In this document: positions 17,341 to 25,700 of the stretch, in pieces
How positions within the stretch are numbered: position 1 is the stretch's first letter
Layout: each line of letters starts with the position of its first letter
DNA from: Comamonadaceae bacterium
GTDB taxonomy: Bacteria; Pseudomonadota; Gammaproteobacteria; Burkholderiales; Burkholderiaceae_C
NCBI GenBank assembly: GCA_013297925.1
Contig: JAAFJC010000017.1
Location: 1-50,975, forward strand
Length of the DNA stretch: 50,975 bases
Direction of reading: 5' to 3'
Translations under genes and position numbers: made by a program
Notes under the pieces: model-generated
Told to the model about the DNA's origin: nothing
Databases searched by the model: none
Seen by the model: the letters and a program-made list of their open reading frames with translations, nothing else

Positions 17341-18613
17341 AGAGTTCGCCTTGTGGTGAATGCTGAATGCCTACAGCTGTGGCTCGATTGCGCTGCGGAA
17401 TGACTTTGCTAGATACTTGAAAATACCGTGATGCTTCACTGATGTTGAAAGCTAGGTGCTCTGTGTTGCCACATTGGACGGGCTGGGGAGGTCTGCGCGG
17501 CTTGATGCCAAGTGCTTTGATGATCTGCCCTCCTACCGCTCTGGCGAGTAAGGGCGGTACGCTGTTGCCGATCTGGCGAAAGCCATGCCATTTGGTCATG
17601 TGCAAGCGAAACCAATCTGGATACGAATGCAGCCGCGCGGCTTCACGCACAGTGATGACGCGAGGTAAAGTGGGGTGGATGGGCCGGGGTGCGGTGAACG
17701 CGCCACGCTGGCTGTCTGTGCCAGCGCGCAGAGTGTTGCAAAGGCCGTCAAGATCGAGTTTAAAGAAACGACTGACGGGCTCAGTCGTGCCCGCAGGGGT
17801 TGTTTTAAAGCGCGTGCGTGACAAGTCGGTGTGAATGGTGCGCATACTCGATGTCAGTTGCTGCGGCTCAAACTCACGCGAGTAGCCGAAATCTGTTGCA
17901 TCTTTCGATTGCCCACGAAGCCGCTTGGCGTAGTTGCTGCTCGTTGTCCATCGTAGAGGTAATGCGTCGGAGTCAAGCAACGCATCAAATCGATCTGCAT
18001 CGGGCAAATCTGCAATTGCATCGAAGACAGTCACTTTGCGCTGTTCTGGCTCAGGGTATTTTGGCAATGCCAATCCCGCTCTTGCCGCTATGAGAAATAA
18101 GCGCTCTCTGCTTTGTGGCACACCAAAATCAGCGGCATTCAGGACGCGGTAGGGCGATTGCACGAGGTAGCCAATTTCTTGCAAAGCAGCAATGAGTTCA
18201 TCTAGAAATTTGGCGTGCTTGCCGAGCGTCAGCCCTTTAACGTTTTCAAACAGGCAGTATTTGGGCTGAAGTTCCGACACAAGGCGCACGAAGTGCTGCA
18301 CCAGTTGGTTGCGCGGATCATCCAGAGCACGTTTGCCCATCAGTGAAAAGCCTTGGCAAGGCGCGCCTCCGGCCAGCAAATCAACATCAATGCCCTGCAG
18401 GCCTGCGAGCTCACGGATTTTCTCTCCTGTCAATTGCGTCACGCTTTTACAAATGACCTTCGTTTGAGGAAAGTTGTATTCATGAACGGCGCAATGAATA
18501 GGGTCGATTTCCACAGCTGCTGCCACATCAAAGCCAGCCTGCTCAAGTCCTAAAGATAAGCCCCCAGCGCCAGCGAATAGATCAATGGCAATAGGTCTGG
18601 TGGATAGCTTCAT
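17333..18613 (-). CDS. DNA (cytosine-5-)-methyltransferase
   Basis: A 426-residue C5 methyltransferase. Motif I DLFAGAGGLSLGLEQAG binds SAM; motif IV GGAPCQGFSLMGKR holds the catalytic Cys; motif VI FENVKGL; motif VIII QSRERLFLIAAR; motif X QIGNSVPPLLARAVGGQI. The target-recognition region lies between VIII and IX (about residues 200-330). A 60-residue tail after motif X (KPRRPPQPVQCGNTEHL onward) is longer than usual. ATG 18613 is chosen; GTG 18625 is in frame. It protects host DNA against the adjacent nuclease. Confidence 0.93.
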   Translation of the reverse strand: MKLSTRPIAIDLFAGAGGLSLGLEQAGFDVAAAVEIDPIHCAVHEYNFPQTKVICKSVTQLTGEKIRELAGLQGIDVDLLAGGAPCQGFSLMGKRALDDPRNQLVQHFVRLVSELQPKYCLFENVKGLTLGKHAKFLDELIAALQEIGYLVQSPYRVLNAADFGVPQSRERLFLIAARAGLALPKYPEPEQRKVTVFDAIADLPDADRFDALLDSDALPLRWTTSSNYAKRLRGQSKDATDFGYSREFEPQQLTSSMRTIHTDLSRTRFKTTPAGTTEPVSRFFKLDLDGLCNTLRAGTDSQRGAFTAPRPIHPTLPRVITVREAARLHSYPDWFRLHMTKWHGFRQIGNSVPPLLARAVGGQIIKALGIKPRRPPQPVQCGNTEHLAFNISEASRYFQVSSKVIPQRNRATAVGIQHSPQGELYA

Positions 18614-18627
18614 AGTTGGAAACACAC

Positions 18628-18656
18628 AATCTAAAATGGTATGAAATCTGCGTAAA
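18628..18656 (-). promoter_or_regulatory. candidate sigma-70 promoter of the restriction-modification operon
   Basis: On the minus strand TTTACG (18656-18651) and TAGATT (18633-18628) are separated by 17 bases. A start site about 7 bases downstream would leave an almost leaderless mRNA for ATG 18613, which fits the lack of a Shine-Dalgarno sequence. Motif reading only. Confidence 0.4.
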
Positions 18657-18666
18657 TATACAGTAT

Positions 18667-19809
18667 TTAGATGCGCAGCGGCATGATGTGCGCTGCATCC
18701 AGCGGCACGGCGAGCGTGATCTCATGGCCTGTGTTGAGGCCCATGGCAGTGAGTTGCGCCGTGGGTAGATTGAGCTGGATCGTGTCGGGCGTGCCGTGCA
18801 CAGCGAGGCGGCATAGGCTGATTTCGCCCAAGGGCAGCATTTCGCGGAGGGTGCAGATCAATCGGTTGGTGCTTGGATCGGGTGTGTCGTTTGCCTGCAG
18901 CACTTGCACAGCTTCGCCAGCCAACACCCAAGTGACTTGTGTGCCGCTTTGAATTTTGCCTTTGTCTTGCACACGCAGGCGCAGCTCACCCCAGTAGAGC
19001 AAAGCTTGTGTGCTGCCCGAGCTGTTGAACTGCGCATGAAAATGATTGTGGATGCCCACCAGAGCTGCCACGCGCGCATTGCGCGGGCTGCGGATCACGT
19101 GGGCTGGCGGGCCGCTTTGCAGGCTCTCGCCAGCATCGATGATCACGATGCGATCTGCCAATCGGCGTGCTTCGTGCAAATCGTGCGTCACCAAAACGAT
19201 GGGTACATTCAGGCTTTGCCGTAGCTGCGCGAGCTCTCGGTAAAGCACCTGGCGCATGGGCGCATCCACGGCTGAGAAAGGCTCGTCAAGCAACAGCACG
19301 CCCCGTGTGCCTGCATCATCGCTGCCTTGCCCGCCTTGAATCCGCACCAATGCGCGAGCCAGCGCCACGCGCTGCTGCTGGCCGCCTGAGAGCTGGTGCG
19401 GCAGGCGCTCTGCGAGATCTGCCATTCCCAGCCGATCCAGCCACTCTTTCGCTAAATTTTGAGAGTCTTTTTGGCTATTCGCCGGCATGGAATCTGCGCA
19501 AGCAGCTATATTATTGATAGCATTCAAATGTGGAAAGAGAGCGTATTGCTGAAACACCAAACCCACGCGACGCTCTTGGGGGGCGAGAAACACGCCCTGC
19601 GCTGAGTCCATCCAAAGCTGATCACCGAGTTTGATGAAGCCAGCCAAATCCGCACTGCGATGCAAGCCAGCTATGCTGCGCAAAAGGGTGGTTTTGCCGC
19701 TTCCAGATGCGCCGACCAGCGCCACCAGCTCGCCCGATGCGCAATTAAACTCAGCTGCCAAGCGCACAGGGCTGTTACTGCTGAGCTGTACTTGCAAACC
19801 CATGCTCAT
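18667..19809 (-). CDS. modC: molybdate ABC transporter ATP-binding protein ModC
   Basis: A 380-residue ATPase. Walker A GASGSGKT is at residues 33-40, the Q-loop [14 protein letters not shown] at about 87, signature LSGGQQQR and Walker [17 protein letters not shown] follow, H-loop [10 protein letters not shown]. The C-terminal 100 residues form the Mop/TOBE domain ([13 protein letters not shown]...). Between the Q-loop and the signature a stretch [24 protein letters not shown] replaces the usual helix: it is the translation of a palindromic element. It overlaps modB by 4 bases. No modA lies nearby. Confidence 0.93.
   Translation of the reverse strand: MSMGLQVQLSSNSPVRLAAEFNCASGELVALVGASGSGKTTLLRSIAGLHRSADLAGFIKLGDQLWMDSAQGVFLAPQERRVGLVFQQYALFPHLNAINNIAACADSMPANSQKDSQNLAKEWLDRLGMADLAERLPHQLSGGQQQRVALARALVRIQGGQGSDDAGTRGVLLLDEPFSAVDAPMRQVLYRELAQLRQSLNVPIVLVTHDLHEARRLADRIVIIDAGESLQSGPPAHVIRSPRNARVAALVGIHNHFHAQFNSSGSTQALLYWGELRLRVQDKGKIQSGTQVTWVLAGEAVQVLQANDTPDPSTNRLICTLREMLPLGEISLCRLAVHGTPDTIQLNLPTAQLTAMGLNTGHEITLAVPLDAAHIMPLRI
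19462..19525 (-). repeat. palindromic element copy 2 (inside modC, gene sense)
   Basis: Reads on the minus strand as a GCTATCAATAATATAGC hairpin, then GCGCAGATTCCATGCCGGCG, then AATAGCCAAAAAGACTCTC. Translated in frame as [18 protein letters not shown]. Confidence 0.85.
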
Positions 19810-20471
19810 GGCCGCGTCAGCCTTCTGCGTTCACTCATAAACACCGCCACCAAAGCCGCCAACGCACAAATCAGCAAACTGGCGGCCATCAGATGCGCGC
19901 CGCGCTCATCAAAAGCCTGCACGCGGTCGTAAATAGCAATGGAAAGTGTGCGCGTCTCGCCAGCCACTGAGCCGCCCACCATCAGCACCACGCCAAATTC
20001 ACCGAGAGTGTGCGCTAACGTCAGTGCAATCCCAGCAAGCACACCGGGCGCGGCCAGGGGCAGCTCGATCTTGCGGAAAGTCTCCCAATGTGACAGTCCG
20101 CCCACCCAAGCCGCCTCGCGCACGCTGGGCGAAACTGCGGCAAAAGCGCGCTGGATCGGCTGCACCATGAAAGGCAGATTGATCAGCAGCGAAGCCAGCA
20201 GCAAGCCCCAAAAGCTAAACACCAAGCGCAGCCCCAACGTATCGCGCAGCCAGGCGCCCAGCGCCGTGCCTTGGCCAAAAGCCATAAGCCAGTAAAAACC
20301 AATCACGGTGGGCGGCAAGAGCAAGGGGAGCAAGAGCAGGGCTTCGCACCAAGGCTTGGCGCGGCTGGGCGTGAAGGCCAGCCAGCGCCCGAGCCATAAG
20401 CCCAGCGGCAAAAGCAAGGCTGCTGTAGCCACAGCCAAAACGAGGGAGACGCGAGCGGCTTGCCAATCCAT
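19806..20471 (-). CDS. modB: molybdate ABC transporter permease ModB
   Basis: A 221-residue inner-membrane permease with five to six hydrophobic segments. ModB landmarks: LLLPLLLPPTVIGFYWLMAFGQGT, FMVQPIQRAFAAVSPSVREAAWVGG and the cytoplasmic EAA loop WVGGLSHWETFRKIELPLAAPGVLAGIALTLAHTLGEFGVVLMVGG. With ModC and a ModA elsewhere in the genome it would import molybdate for molybdenum cofactor. The gene is divergent from lptA; the 91-base gap holds both promoters. No clear ModE box was seen. Confidence 0.92.
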   Translation of the reverse strand: MDWQAARVSLVLAVATAALLLPLGLWLGRWLAFTPSRAKPWCEALLLLPLLLPPTVIGFYWLMAFGQGTALGAWLRDTLGLRLVFSFWGLLLASLLINLPFMVQPIQRAFAAVSPSVREAAWVGGLSHWETFRKIELPLAAPGVLAGIALTLAHTLGEFGVVLMVGGSVAGETRTLSIAIYDRVQAFDERGAHLMAASLLICALAALVAVFMSERRRLTRP

Positions 20472-20562
20472 CAGGCAATGATACCCTCGGTAGGCAAGGT
20501 TCTAAGCAATATTTATGCCGCCTTGGGGTACACTGGCAACAACAAATTATGATCACTTCGCC

Positions 20563-21195
20563 ATGAAGATGCCTGCGTTATCTCTTTCTCATCGCTCTTG
20601 CCTGGTGGCTTGCTTGTGCGCGCTCTCGCTTGGCAATGCCTGGGCTGAAAAAGCGGATCGCAACAAGTCGATGAATGCCGAATCTGATTCGCTGCGCTAC
20701 GATGAAGTCAAGCAAACCAGCGTATTCACCGGCAATGTGATCATCACCAAAGGCACGCTTGTGCTCCGCGCGGATCGCGTGGAGGTGCGACAAGACAACG
20801 AAGGTTTTCAGTTTGGCACAGCAGCAAGCACGGGTGGCAAGCGCGCATTTTTCCGCCAAAAGCGAGATTCAGGCGACGAATGGATCGAAGGCGAAGCCGA
20901 GAGCATTGTGTATGACGGCAAAGCAGACACCGTCACCTTTCGCGGCAATGCCAACATGCGCCGCCTGCGCGGCAGCACGGTGACCGATGAAACCCAAGGC
21001 GCTCTGATCACGTTTGACAACACCAGCGAAGTGTTCAACGTATCAGGTGGCGCCACGTCAAGCAGCGGTGGCGGTGCGCCAAGCGGCCGTGTGCGCGCCG
21101 TGCTCAGCCCCAAAGCAGCCGCTAGCTCGCCAGCTGCCAACACGCCACCCGCCACCCTGCGCCCGAGCACCACCTTGGGCGGAGAAAAAAAGTGA
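20563..21195 (+). CDS. lptA: lipopolysaccharide transport periplasmic protein LptA
   Basis: A 210-residue periplasmic bridge protein for LPS export. The N-terminus is a signal peptide (MKMPALSLSHRSCLVACLCALSLGNAWA, cut after AWA). The OstA/LptA beta-jellyroll repeats are visible: SDSLRYDEVKQTSVFTGNVIITKGTLVLRADRVEV and EGEAESIVYDGKADTVTFRGNANMRRL. A Ser/Pro/Ala-rich tail follows residue about 165. ATG 20563 is chosen so that the signal peptide is N-terminal. It overlaps lptB by 4 bases (GTGA). The usual upstream lptC and kdsC are absent here. Confidence 0.93.
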   Translation: MKMPALSLSHRSCLVACLCALSLGNAWAEKADRNKSMNAESDSLRYDEVKQTSVFTGNVIITKGTLVLRADRVEVRQDNEGFQFGTAASTGGKRAFFRQKRDSGDEWIEGEAESIVYDGKADTVTFRGNANMRRLRGSTVTDETQGALITFDNTSEVFNVSGGATSSSGGGAPSGRVRAVLSPKAAASSPAANTPPATLRPSTTLGGEKK

Positions 21196-21959
21196 GCGTC
21201 GGTTCTGCGCCATCATCATTTCAATCGCTCGAGGCCAAAGGCCTGCAAAAGCGCTATGGCGCGCGGCAGGTGGTCAAGGATGTGTCGCTCTCTGTCTCGC
21301 AGGGCGAGGTGGTGGGCTTGCTCGGGCCCAACGGCGCGGGCAAGACGACCTCGTTTTACATGATCGTAGGCCTCGTGCGCGCCGATGCGGGCGAGATCAA
21401 GATCAATGGCCAGGCCGCGCAGAATATGCCGATTCACCGCCGCTCGCGCATGGGGCTTTCTTATTTACCGCAAGAAGCTTCTATCTTCCGTAAACTCAAC
21501 GTCACGGAAAATATCCAAGCTGTGCTCGAGCTGCAGCGCGATGACAACGACAAGCCGCTGTCTAAAGACGCATTGAACGAGCAGCTGGAACGATTGCTCA
21601 AAGATCTGCGCGTGGATCATCTGCGCGATTCTCCAGCTTTGGCGCTCTCTGGCGGCGAGCGCCGCCGTGTGGAGATTGCGCGGGCTCTCGCCACCAATCC
21701 ACAATTCATCTTGCTCGATGAGCCTTTCGCCGGTATTGATCCGATAGCCGTGATCGAGATTCAGCGCATCATCGGCTTCCTAAAAAGCCGAGGCATAGGT
21801 GTGCTGATCACCGATCACAATGTGCGCGAGACGCTGGGCATTTGCGATCACGCCTACATCATCAGCGAAGGCCGCGTGCTCGCCCGGGGCACGCCTGCCG
21901 AAATTGTTGACAACCCCGACGTTCGCCGCGTGTATCTGGGCGAGCACTTCAAGATGTAA
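21192..21959 (+). CDS. lptB: LPS export ABC transporter ATP-binding protein LptB
   Basis: A 255-residue ATPase powering LptB2FGC extraction of LPS from the inner membrane. Walker A GPNGAGKT (about 45-52), Q-loop YLPQEASIFRKLNVTENI, signature ALSGGERRRVEIARALA, Walker B FILLDEPFAGIDPIAV, H-loop ITDHNVRETLGICDHAYIISEGRVLA, and the LptB tail VRRVYLGEHFKM are all intact. GTG start inside the lptA stop indicates translational coupling. Confidence 0.96.
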   Translation: MSVGSAPSSFQSLEAKGLQKRYGARQVVKDVSLSVSQGEVVGLLGPNGAGKTTSFYMIVGLVRADAGEIKINGQAAQNMPIHRRSRMGLSYLPQEASIFRKLNVTENIQAVLELQRDDNDKPLSKDALNEQLERLLKDLRVDHLRDSPALALSGGERRRVEIARALATNPQFILLDEPFAGIDPIAVIEIQRIIGFLKSRGIGVLITDHNVRETLGICDHAYIISEGRVLARGTPAEIVDNPDVRRVYLGEHFKM

Positions 21960-21966
21960 GTGGACA

Positions 21967-21985
21967 GTTCAGCTCTTGGCTGAAC
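21967..21985 (+). promoter_or_regulatory. short hairpin in lptB-rpoN spacer
   Basis: GTTCAGC and GCTGAAC form a perfect 7-bp stem around TCTTG, between the lptB stop and rpoN ATG 21995. There is no T-tract, so it is not a classical terminator. It could tune rpoN translation or mark an mRNA processing site. Confidence 0.45.
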
Positions 21986-21994
21986 ACACACGAT

Positions 21995-23596
21995 ATGAAA
22001 CCGGGATTAAGTCTTCGCGTCTCTCAGCATTTGGCGCTTACGCCGCAGCTGCAGCAATCCATTCGGCTGCTGCAGCTGTCCACGCTTGAGCTTTCGCAAG
22101 AGATCGAGCAAATGCTGCAAGACAATCCGTTTTTGGAGCAAGAGACAGTGGAGTTGGGCTACGAAGAGCAAATTGCACTGGAGCGCAGCCAGCGCGATGA
22201 GGAGAAATTACGCCAAGAGGATTTAGAGATCAGCGATGCTATTGATTTTATAGCGGCTCGCGCAGATTCTATGACGGCGAACAGCGAAGTAAGCTCTTCA
22301 AATGAGGCTGAAAGCGATACACCCGCCGTGAGCGAGCCGAATGATTGGGAGGGCGATGGCAGCCTAGATGTAGCCTCAGATGATGCGTCGTACGAATCTG
22401 ATCTCGGCTCTGATGCTGGCTCGCGCAGCGCCAGCTCGCAAGCCAGCGATGATTTCGATCCCACGCAAAACAATGCGGGTGCAAGCACTTTGCAAGAGCA
22501 TTTGCACCGGCAAGCGCTTTCTCTGCGCCTCTCCCAAGAAGATCGCGCTGCGCTGCATATGCTGATCGAATCGCTCAATGACGATGGCTATTTGGAAGAT
22601 GATTTTGAAAGCCTTGCGGAGAGTTTGGGCGCTACATCGCTGGAAGACGTCGAGGAGCTGATCGCCAGATTTTCCATCGCGCTCAAATGGCTGCAAAACA
22701 TGGAGCCCGTTGGCGTAGGCGCGCGCAATTTGGCGGAATGCTTGGCTCTCCAATTGCGTGCGAAGCCTGAGTTTGCGCACGATGAAGTGATGCAAGTTGC
22801 AGCGCAAATCTTGAAGCATCCGCTGGAGCTCCTTGCCAAGCGCGATGTGAAGCGCTTGACTCAACTGACAGCCAGCTCACAAGACTTGATCAAATCCGCC
22901 ATTGCCCTCATCGCACGCTTAGAGCCCAAGCCAGCTCGCCAGTTTGCGCAGGTGGAGCGCAATATCGTGATTCCCGATGTGATCGTGCGCGCCGAGAAGC
23001 GTCGTGGGCAAGTCATTTTCGTCGCGCAGCTCAATCCTGAAGTGATGCCGCGTTTGCTGGTGAATGATCTCTATGCCAATGCTCTGAAGGGCAGTAAGAA
23101 GACGGAAGCGGTGCAAGGCTTGCAAACCCGCCTGCAAGAAGCGCGCTGGTTCATCAAGAATGTGCAGCAGCGTTTTGACACGATTTTGCGCGTCAGCCGC
23201 GCCATCATTGAGCGGCAAAATAGCTTCTTCAAGCATGGCGCAGTAGCCATGCGGCCGCTGGTGCTGCGCGAGATTGCCGATGAAATTGGTATGCACGAAT
23301 CCACCATCAGCCGCGTCACCACCGCCAAATACATGGCCACGCCCTATGGCACCTTCGAGCTCAAATATTTCTTCGGCTCCGCGCTGACCACCGAGACCGG
23401 CGGCATCGCATCCAGCACCGCCGTGCGCGAGCTGATCAAGCAATTCATCGATGCCGAGAGCAAAGCCAAGCCCCTGTCTGACAACGCCCTCTGCCAAATG
23501 CTCAAGGAGCAAGGCATAGAATGCGCCCGCCGCACGGTGGCCAAATACCGAGAAGCCTTGCGCATCCCTGTGACGAGTTTGCGAAAGACCCTATGA
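21995..23596 (+). CDS. rpoN: RNA polymerase sigma-54 factor RpoN
   Basis: A 533-residue sigma-54. Region I is Gln/Leu-rich (LRVSQHLALTPQLQQSIRLLQLSTLELSQEI) and contacts activators. Region II is acidic (about residues 60-165) and contains a palindromic-element insertion (DAIDFIAARADSMTANSEV). The core-binding domain (LQEHLHRQALSLRLSQEDRAALHMLIESLNDDGYLED), the HTH that reads the -12 element (LVLREIADEIGMHESTISRVTTAKYMATPYGTFELKYFF) and the RpoN box ARRTVAKYREAL that reads -24 are intact. It probably drives pilA at 26348. Confidence 0.96.
   Translation: MKPGLSLRVSQHLALTPQLQQSIRLLQLSTLELSQEIEQMLQDNPFLEQETVELGYEEQIALERSQRDEEKLRQEDLEISDAIDFIAARADSMTANSEVSSSNEAESDTPAVSEPNDWEGDGSLDVASDDASYESDLGSDAGSRSASSQASDDFDPTQNNAGASTLQEHLHRQALSLRLSQEDRAALHMLIESLNDDGYLEDDFESLAESLGATSLEDVEELIARFSIALKWLQNMEPVGVGARNLAECLALQLRAKPEFAHDEVMQVAAQILKHPLELLAKRDVKRLTQLTASSQDLIKSAIALIARLEPKPARQFAQVERNIVIPDVIVRAEKRRGQVIFVAQLNPEVMPRLLVNDLYANALKGSKKTEAVQGLQTRLQEARWFIKNVQQRFDTILRVSRAIIERQNSFFKHGAVAMRPLVLREIADEIGMHESTISRVTTAKYMATPYGTFELKYFFGSALTTETGGIASSTAVRELIKQFIDAESKAKPLSDNALCQMLKEQGIECARRTVAKYREALRIPVTSLRKTL
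22235..22302 (+). repeat. palindromic element copy 3 (inside rpoN, gene sense)
   Basis: Begins GATGCTATTGATTTTATAGC, core GCGCAGATTCTATGACGGCG, tail AACAGCGAAGTAAGC. Translated DAIDFIAARADSMTANSEV, in the same frame as the modC copy. It falls in the acidic, length-variable region II. Confidence 0.85.
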
Positions 23597-24975
23597 ACAA
23601 CCTCCACCTCTTCCTCCCCTGCGCCGGAGGTGTTGAAACCTATCTCGCCGATGAAGCCACAAAAATCATCGGCGATAAAGAAGCCATCCGCCAAGAAATG
23701 GGCGGCGTCGCCGTCAAAGCCAGCTGGCGGCAAGCCTTGGAGCTCAATCTGCACAGTCGCCTGGCAAGCCGCGTGCTCGTTGGCGTGATGCAGCGCCCCT
23801 ACCGTAGCGAAGACGATATTTACGAAGCCGCTTGCGATGTGGCCTGGGAAATCTGGTTCACTCACAAGCAAACCTTCAAGATCGACATCACCGCCACCCG
23901 CAGCCCACTCAAGAGCCTCAATTTCGCAGCGTTAAGAGTGAAAGATGCGATCTGCGACCGCTTTCGCCATAAAAGTGGCGAGCGCCCCAGCGTCGATACC
24001 CAGCGGCCCGATGCTCGCGTCTACGTCCACCTGAGCGCCGAGCATGTGAGCCTCTATGTCGATACGAGTGGAGAACCACTGTTCAAACGCGGCTGGCGGC
24101 AAGACAAAGGCGACGCACCCCTCAAAGAAACCTTGGCCGCAGCCATGATCGCTGCCAGCGGTTGGTGGGATTTGAAAAGTTCTGCTGCGCAGACCTCATT
24201 CCAGCCACTCTACGACCCTTGCTGCGGCAGCGGCACGATAGCCATTGAAGCCGCCCAAATCGCCCTAGGCATCCCCGCTGGCGGCCAGCGGCGCTTCGGT
24301 TTTGAGCGCTTGCTTCCCTTTCAAAAGCACGTTTGGGATGCTATGAAAACAGAAGCGCTTTCCGCAGATTCTGCGCGGGGAAATGGCCAAAAAGACCTTA
24401 AAAATATTGAGATTTACGGCTCCGATGTCGCTCACCGCATGGTCGATTTCGCGCAGCGCAATGCAGAGCTCGCAGGCGTGGCAGAAATCGTCCAGTTGCG
24501 TGGCGGCGATGCCCTTCAACGCAAGCCGCCTTGCGAGGTGCCGCCCCAAGGCGCAGTGATCCTCACCAATCCGCCCTATGGTGAGCGCATCGAGATCGCT
24601 GGCGTTGCCGCACAAAGCCGAGGCGCTCGGGTGCACACTGTGCGCGCCAATCATTCACCGCGCGGGTTGCGCGATGAATTTGATCGCCCGATTGAGGAAT
24701 CACACATCCAAGCCGATGCGCGCCCCGTGCGAGCTTCGCGCGAAACGGCTGAATTCAATGCCGAAGAAGGCGATTTCTTCCCCCAACTCGCCACCCACTG
24801 GAAAACCCATTTCGATGGCTGGACAGCGCATCTGCTTGTGCCCGACATGAAGCTCCCCGGCAAGATGCGCCTCAAAGAAACCCGCCGCGTCCCGCTGTGG
24901 AACGGCCCCATCGAATGCCGCTTGTTCCGCTTTGATATCCAAGGCCGCAAAGAGCAAAAGGCGGCTCAAGCGTAG
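23593..24975 (+). CDS. rlmL: THUMP-domain 23S rRNA guanine-N2 methyltransferase (RlmL type)
   Basis: A 460-residue RNA methyltransferase. The N-terminal ferredoxin-like and THUMP region (LHLFLPCAGGVETYLADEATKIIG ... SRVLVGVMQRPYRSEDDIYEAA) binds RNA; the Rossmann domain has YDPCCGSGTIAIEAAQIALGIPAGG (SAM loop) and ILTNPPYGERI (catalytic NPPY). It lacks the second, RlmK-like half of E. coli RlmKL. ATG 23593 overlaps the rpoN stop (ATGA). Residues about 249-272 (DAMKTEALSADSARGNGQKDLKN) are a palindromic-element insertion, and a further insert follows NPPYGERI before the C-terminal strands. Confidence 0.88.
   Translation: MNNLHLFLPCAGGVETYLADEATKIIGDKEAIRQEMGGVAVKASWRQALELNLHSRLASRVLVGVMQRPYRSEDDIYEAACDVAWEIWFTHKQTFKIDITATRSPLKSLNFAALRVKDAICDRFRHKSGERPSVDTQRPDARVYVHLSAEHVSLYVDTSGEPLFKRGWRQDKGDAPLKETLAAAMIAASGWWDLKSSAAQTSFQPLYDPCCGSGTIAIEAAQIALGIPAGGQRRFGFERLLPFQKHVWDAMKTEALSADSARGNGQKDLKNIEIYGSDVAHRMVDFAQRNAELAGVAEIVQLRGGDALQRKPPCEVPPQGAVILTNPPYGERIEIAGVAAQSRGARVHTVRANHSPRGLRDEFDRPIEESHIQADARPVRASRETAEFNAEEGDFFPQLATHWKTHFDGWTAHLLVPDMKLPGKMRLKETRRVPLWNGPIECRLFRFDIQGRKEQKAAQA
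24337..24410 (+). repeat. palindromic element copy 4 (inside rlmL, gene sense)
   Basis: GATGCTATGAAAACAGAAGC, then CCGCAGATTCTGCGCGGG, then AATGGCCAAAAAGACCTT. Translated DAMKTEALSADSARGNGQKDLKN in the common frame; more diverged in the first hairpin. Confidence 0.75.
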
Positions 24976-25001
24976 AATCCGCAGGTTAAGGAGTTATTGT
25001 T

Positions 25002-25241
25002 ATGAGCCACCTAGCGCCAGCTCAAAAGGCAAAGACCAAAACCGTGAAAGCACCACTCGTGAAGCCCGAGTTATTTGGCATGACGAGCGAGCCCATGACC
25101 ATCAACCGACCCAAGCCAAGCCCTGAGCGCATGAAATACCTCATGCAAAAGCATTTCCAAAAAATGAAGCTACCAGTAGGCATTAAAAACACGGTGGAAT
25201 TGGTGCGTCAAGGCAGGGTAGAGCGTGCAATGGGTCGTTGA
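25002..25241 (+). CDS. probable antitoxin of a VapBC-type module
   Basis: A 79-residue, strongly basic small protein (MSHLAPAQKAKTKTVKAPLV start). It overlaps the PIN-domain toxin gene by 17 bases, the arrangement of type II antitoxin-toxin operons. I do not recognise a specific antitoxin fold; the C-terminal MKLPVGIKNTVELVRQGRVERAMGR could form the toxin-wrapping helix. TTAAGGAG precedes the start at good distance. The call rests mostly on context. Confidence 0.65.
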   Translation: MSHLAPAQKAKTKTVKAPLVKPELFGMTSEPMTINRPKPSPERMKYLMQKHFQKMKLPVGIKNTVELVRQGRVERAMGR

Positions 25242-25647
25242 TGCCAGTGTGGCACTGGCGTGGGTGTTTGAAACTGAAGGCCAGAGTCAACGATTTGCGG
25301 CAGAGATATATCATGCTCAGCAAGCGGGCGTGCTTAAACTCCATACGCCAGCTGTATTTCACGCGGAAATTGCTTACAGGCTCGCCAAAACAGGCCGCGC
25401 CAAAAAACTCAAATCTGTCACTATTCTTGAGCAAGCAGAAGTCATCGCCATGGCGATAGATTTCACCGAGCACCTTGGCAACTCTGACTGCGTCACGCTA
25501 ACGCGATTCGCTTTGGAGCACAACATACAAGGCTATGACGCGATTTACTTGGCCTTGGCTCTTGAAAAAAGAATCGGCGTTGCAACGCTAGACAAAGGCC
25601 TAGCCTCTGCCTGCCGCCGCGCGGGTGTAGCCCTCTACACGCCGTAA
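25225..25647 (+). CDS. PIN-domain ribonuclease toxin, VapC family
   Basis: A 140-residue PIN protein starting at GTG 25225 (VQWVVDASVALAWVFE). The acidic nuclease residues are visible: Asp in VVDASV, Glu in FHAEIAYRL, Asp in YDAIYLALALE and Asp in ATLDKGLA. Such toxins cleave tRNA or rRNA when the antitoxin is lost. It overlaps its presumed antitoxin by 17 bases. Confidence 0.87.
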   Translation: MQWVVDASVALAWVFETEGQSQRFAAEIYHAQQAGVLKLHTPAVFHAEIAYRLAKTGRAKKLKSVTILEQAEVIAMAIDFTEHLGNSDCVTLTRFALEHNIQGYDAIYLALALEKRIGVATLDKGLASACRRAGVALYTP

Positions 25648-25700
25648 ATCTGTAAAGCCGCGCACCATCTAACGTCAGTCTTGCAAAGACTAGCCTGCCC

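Noticed and set aside
20472-20562. ModE operator between modB and lptA
   Set aside because: No convincing ModE palindrome; a weak TTGGGG/TATGAT pair for lptA has a 19-base spacing and is not reported as a promoter.
24170-24215. Another element-like stretch in rlmL (SSAAQTSFQP)
   Set aside because: Only CTGCGCAGA is shared; no hairpins.
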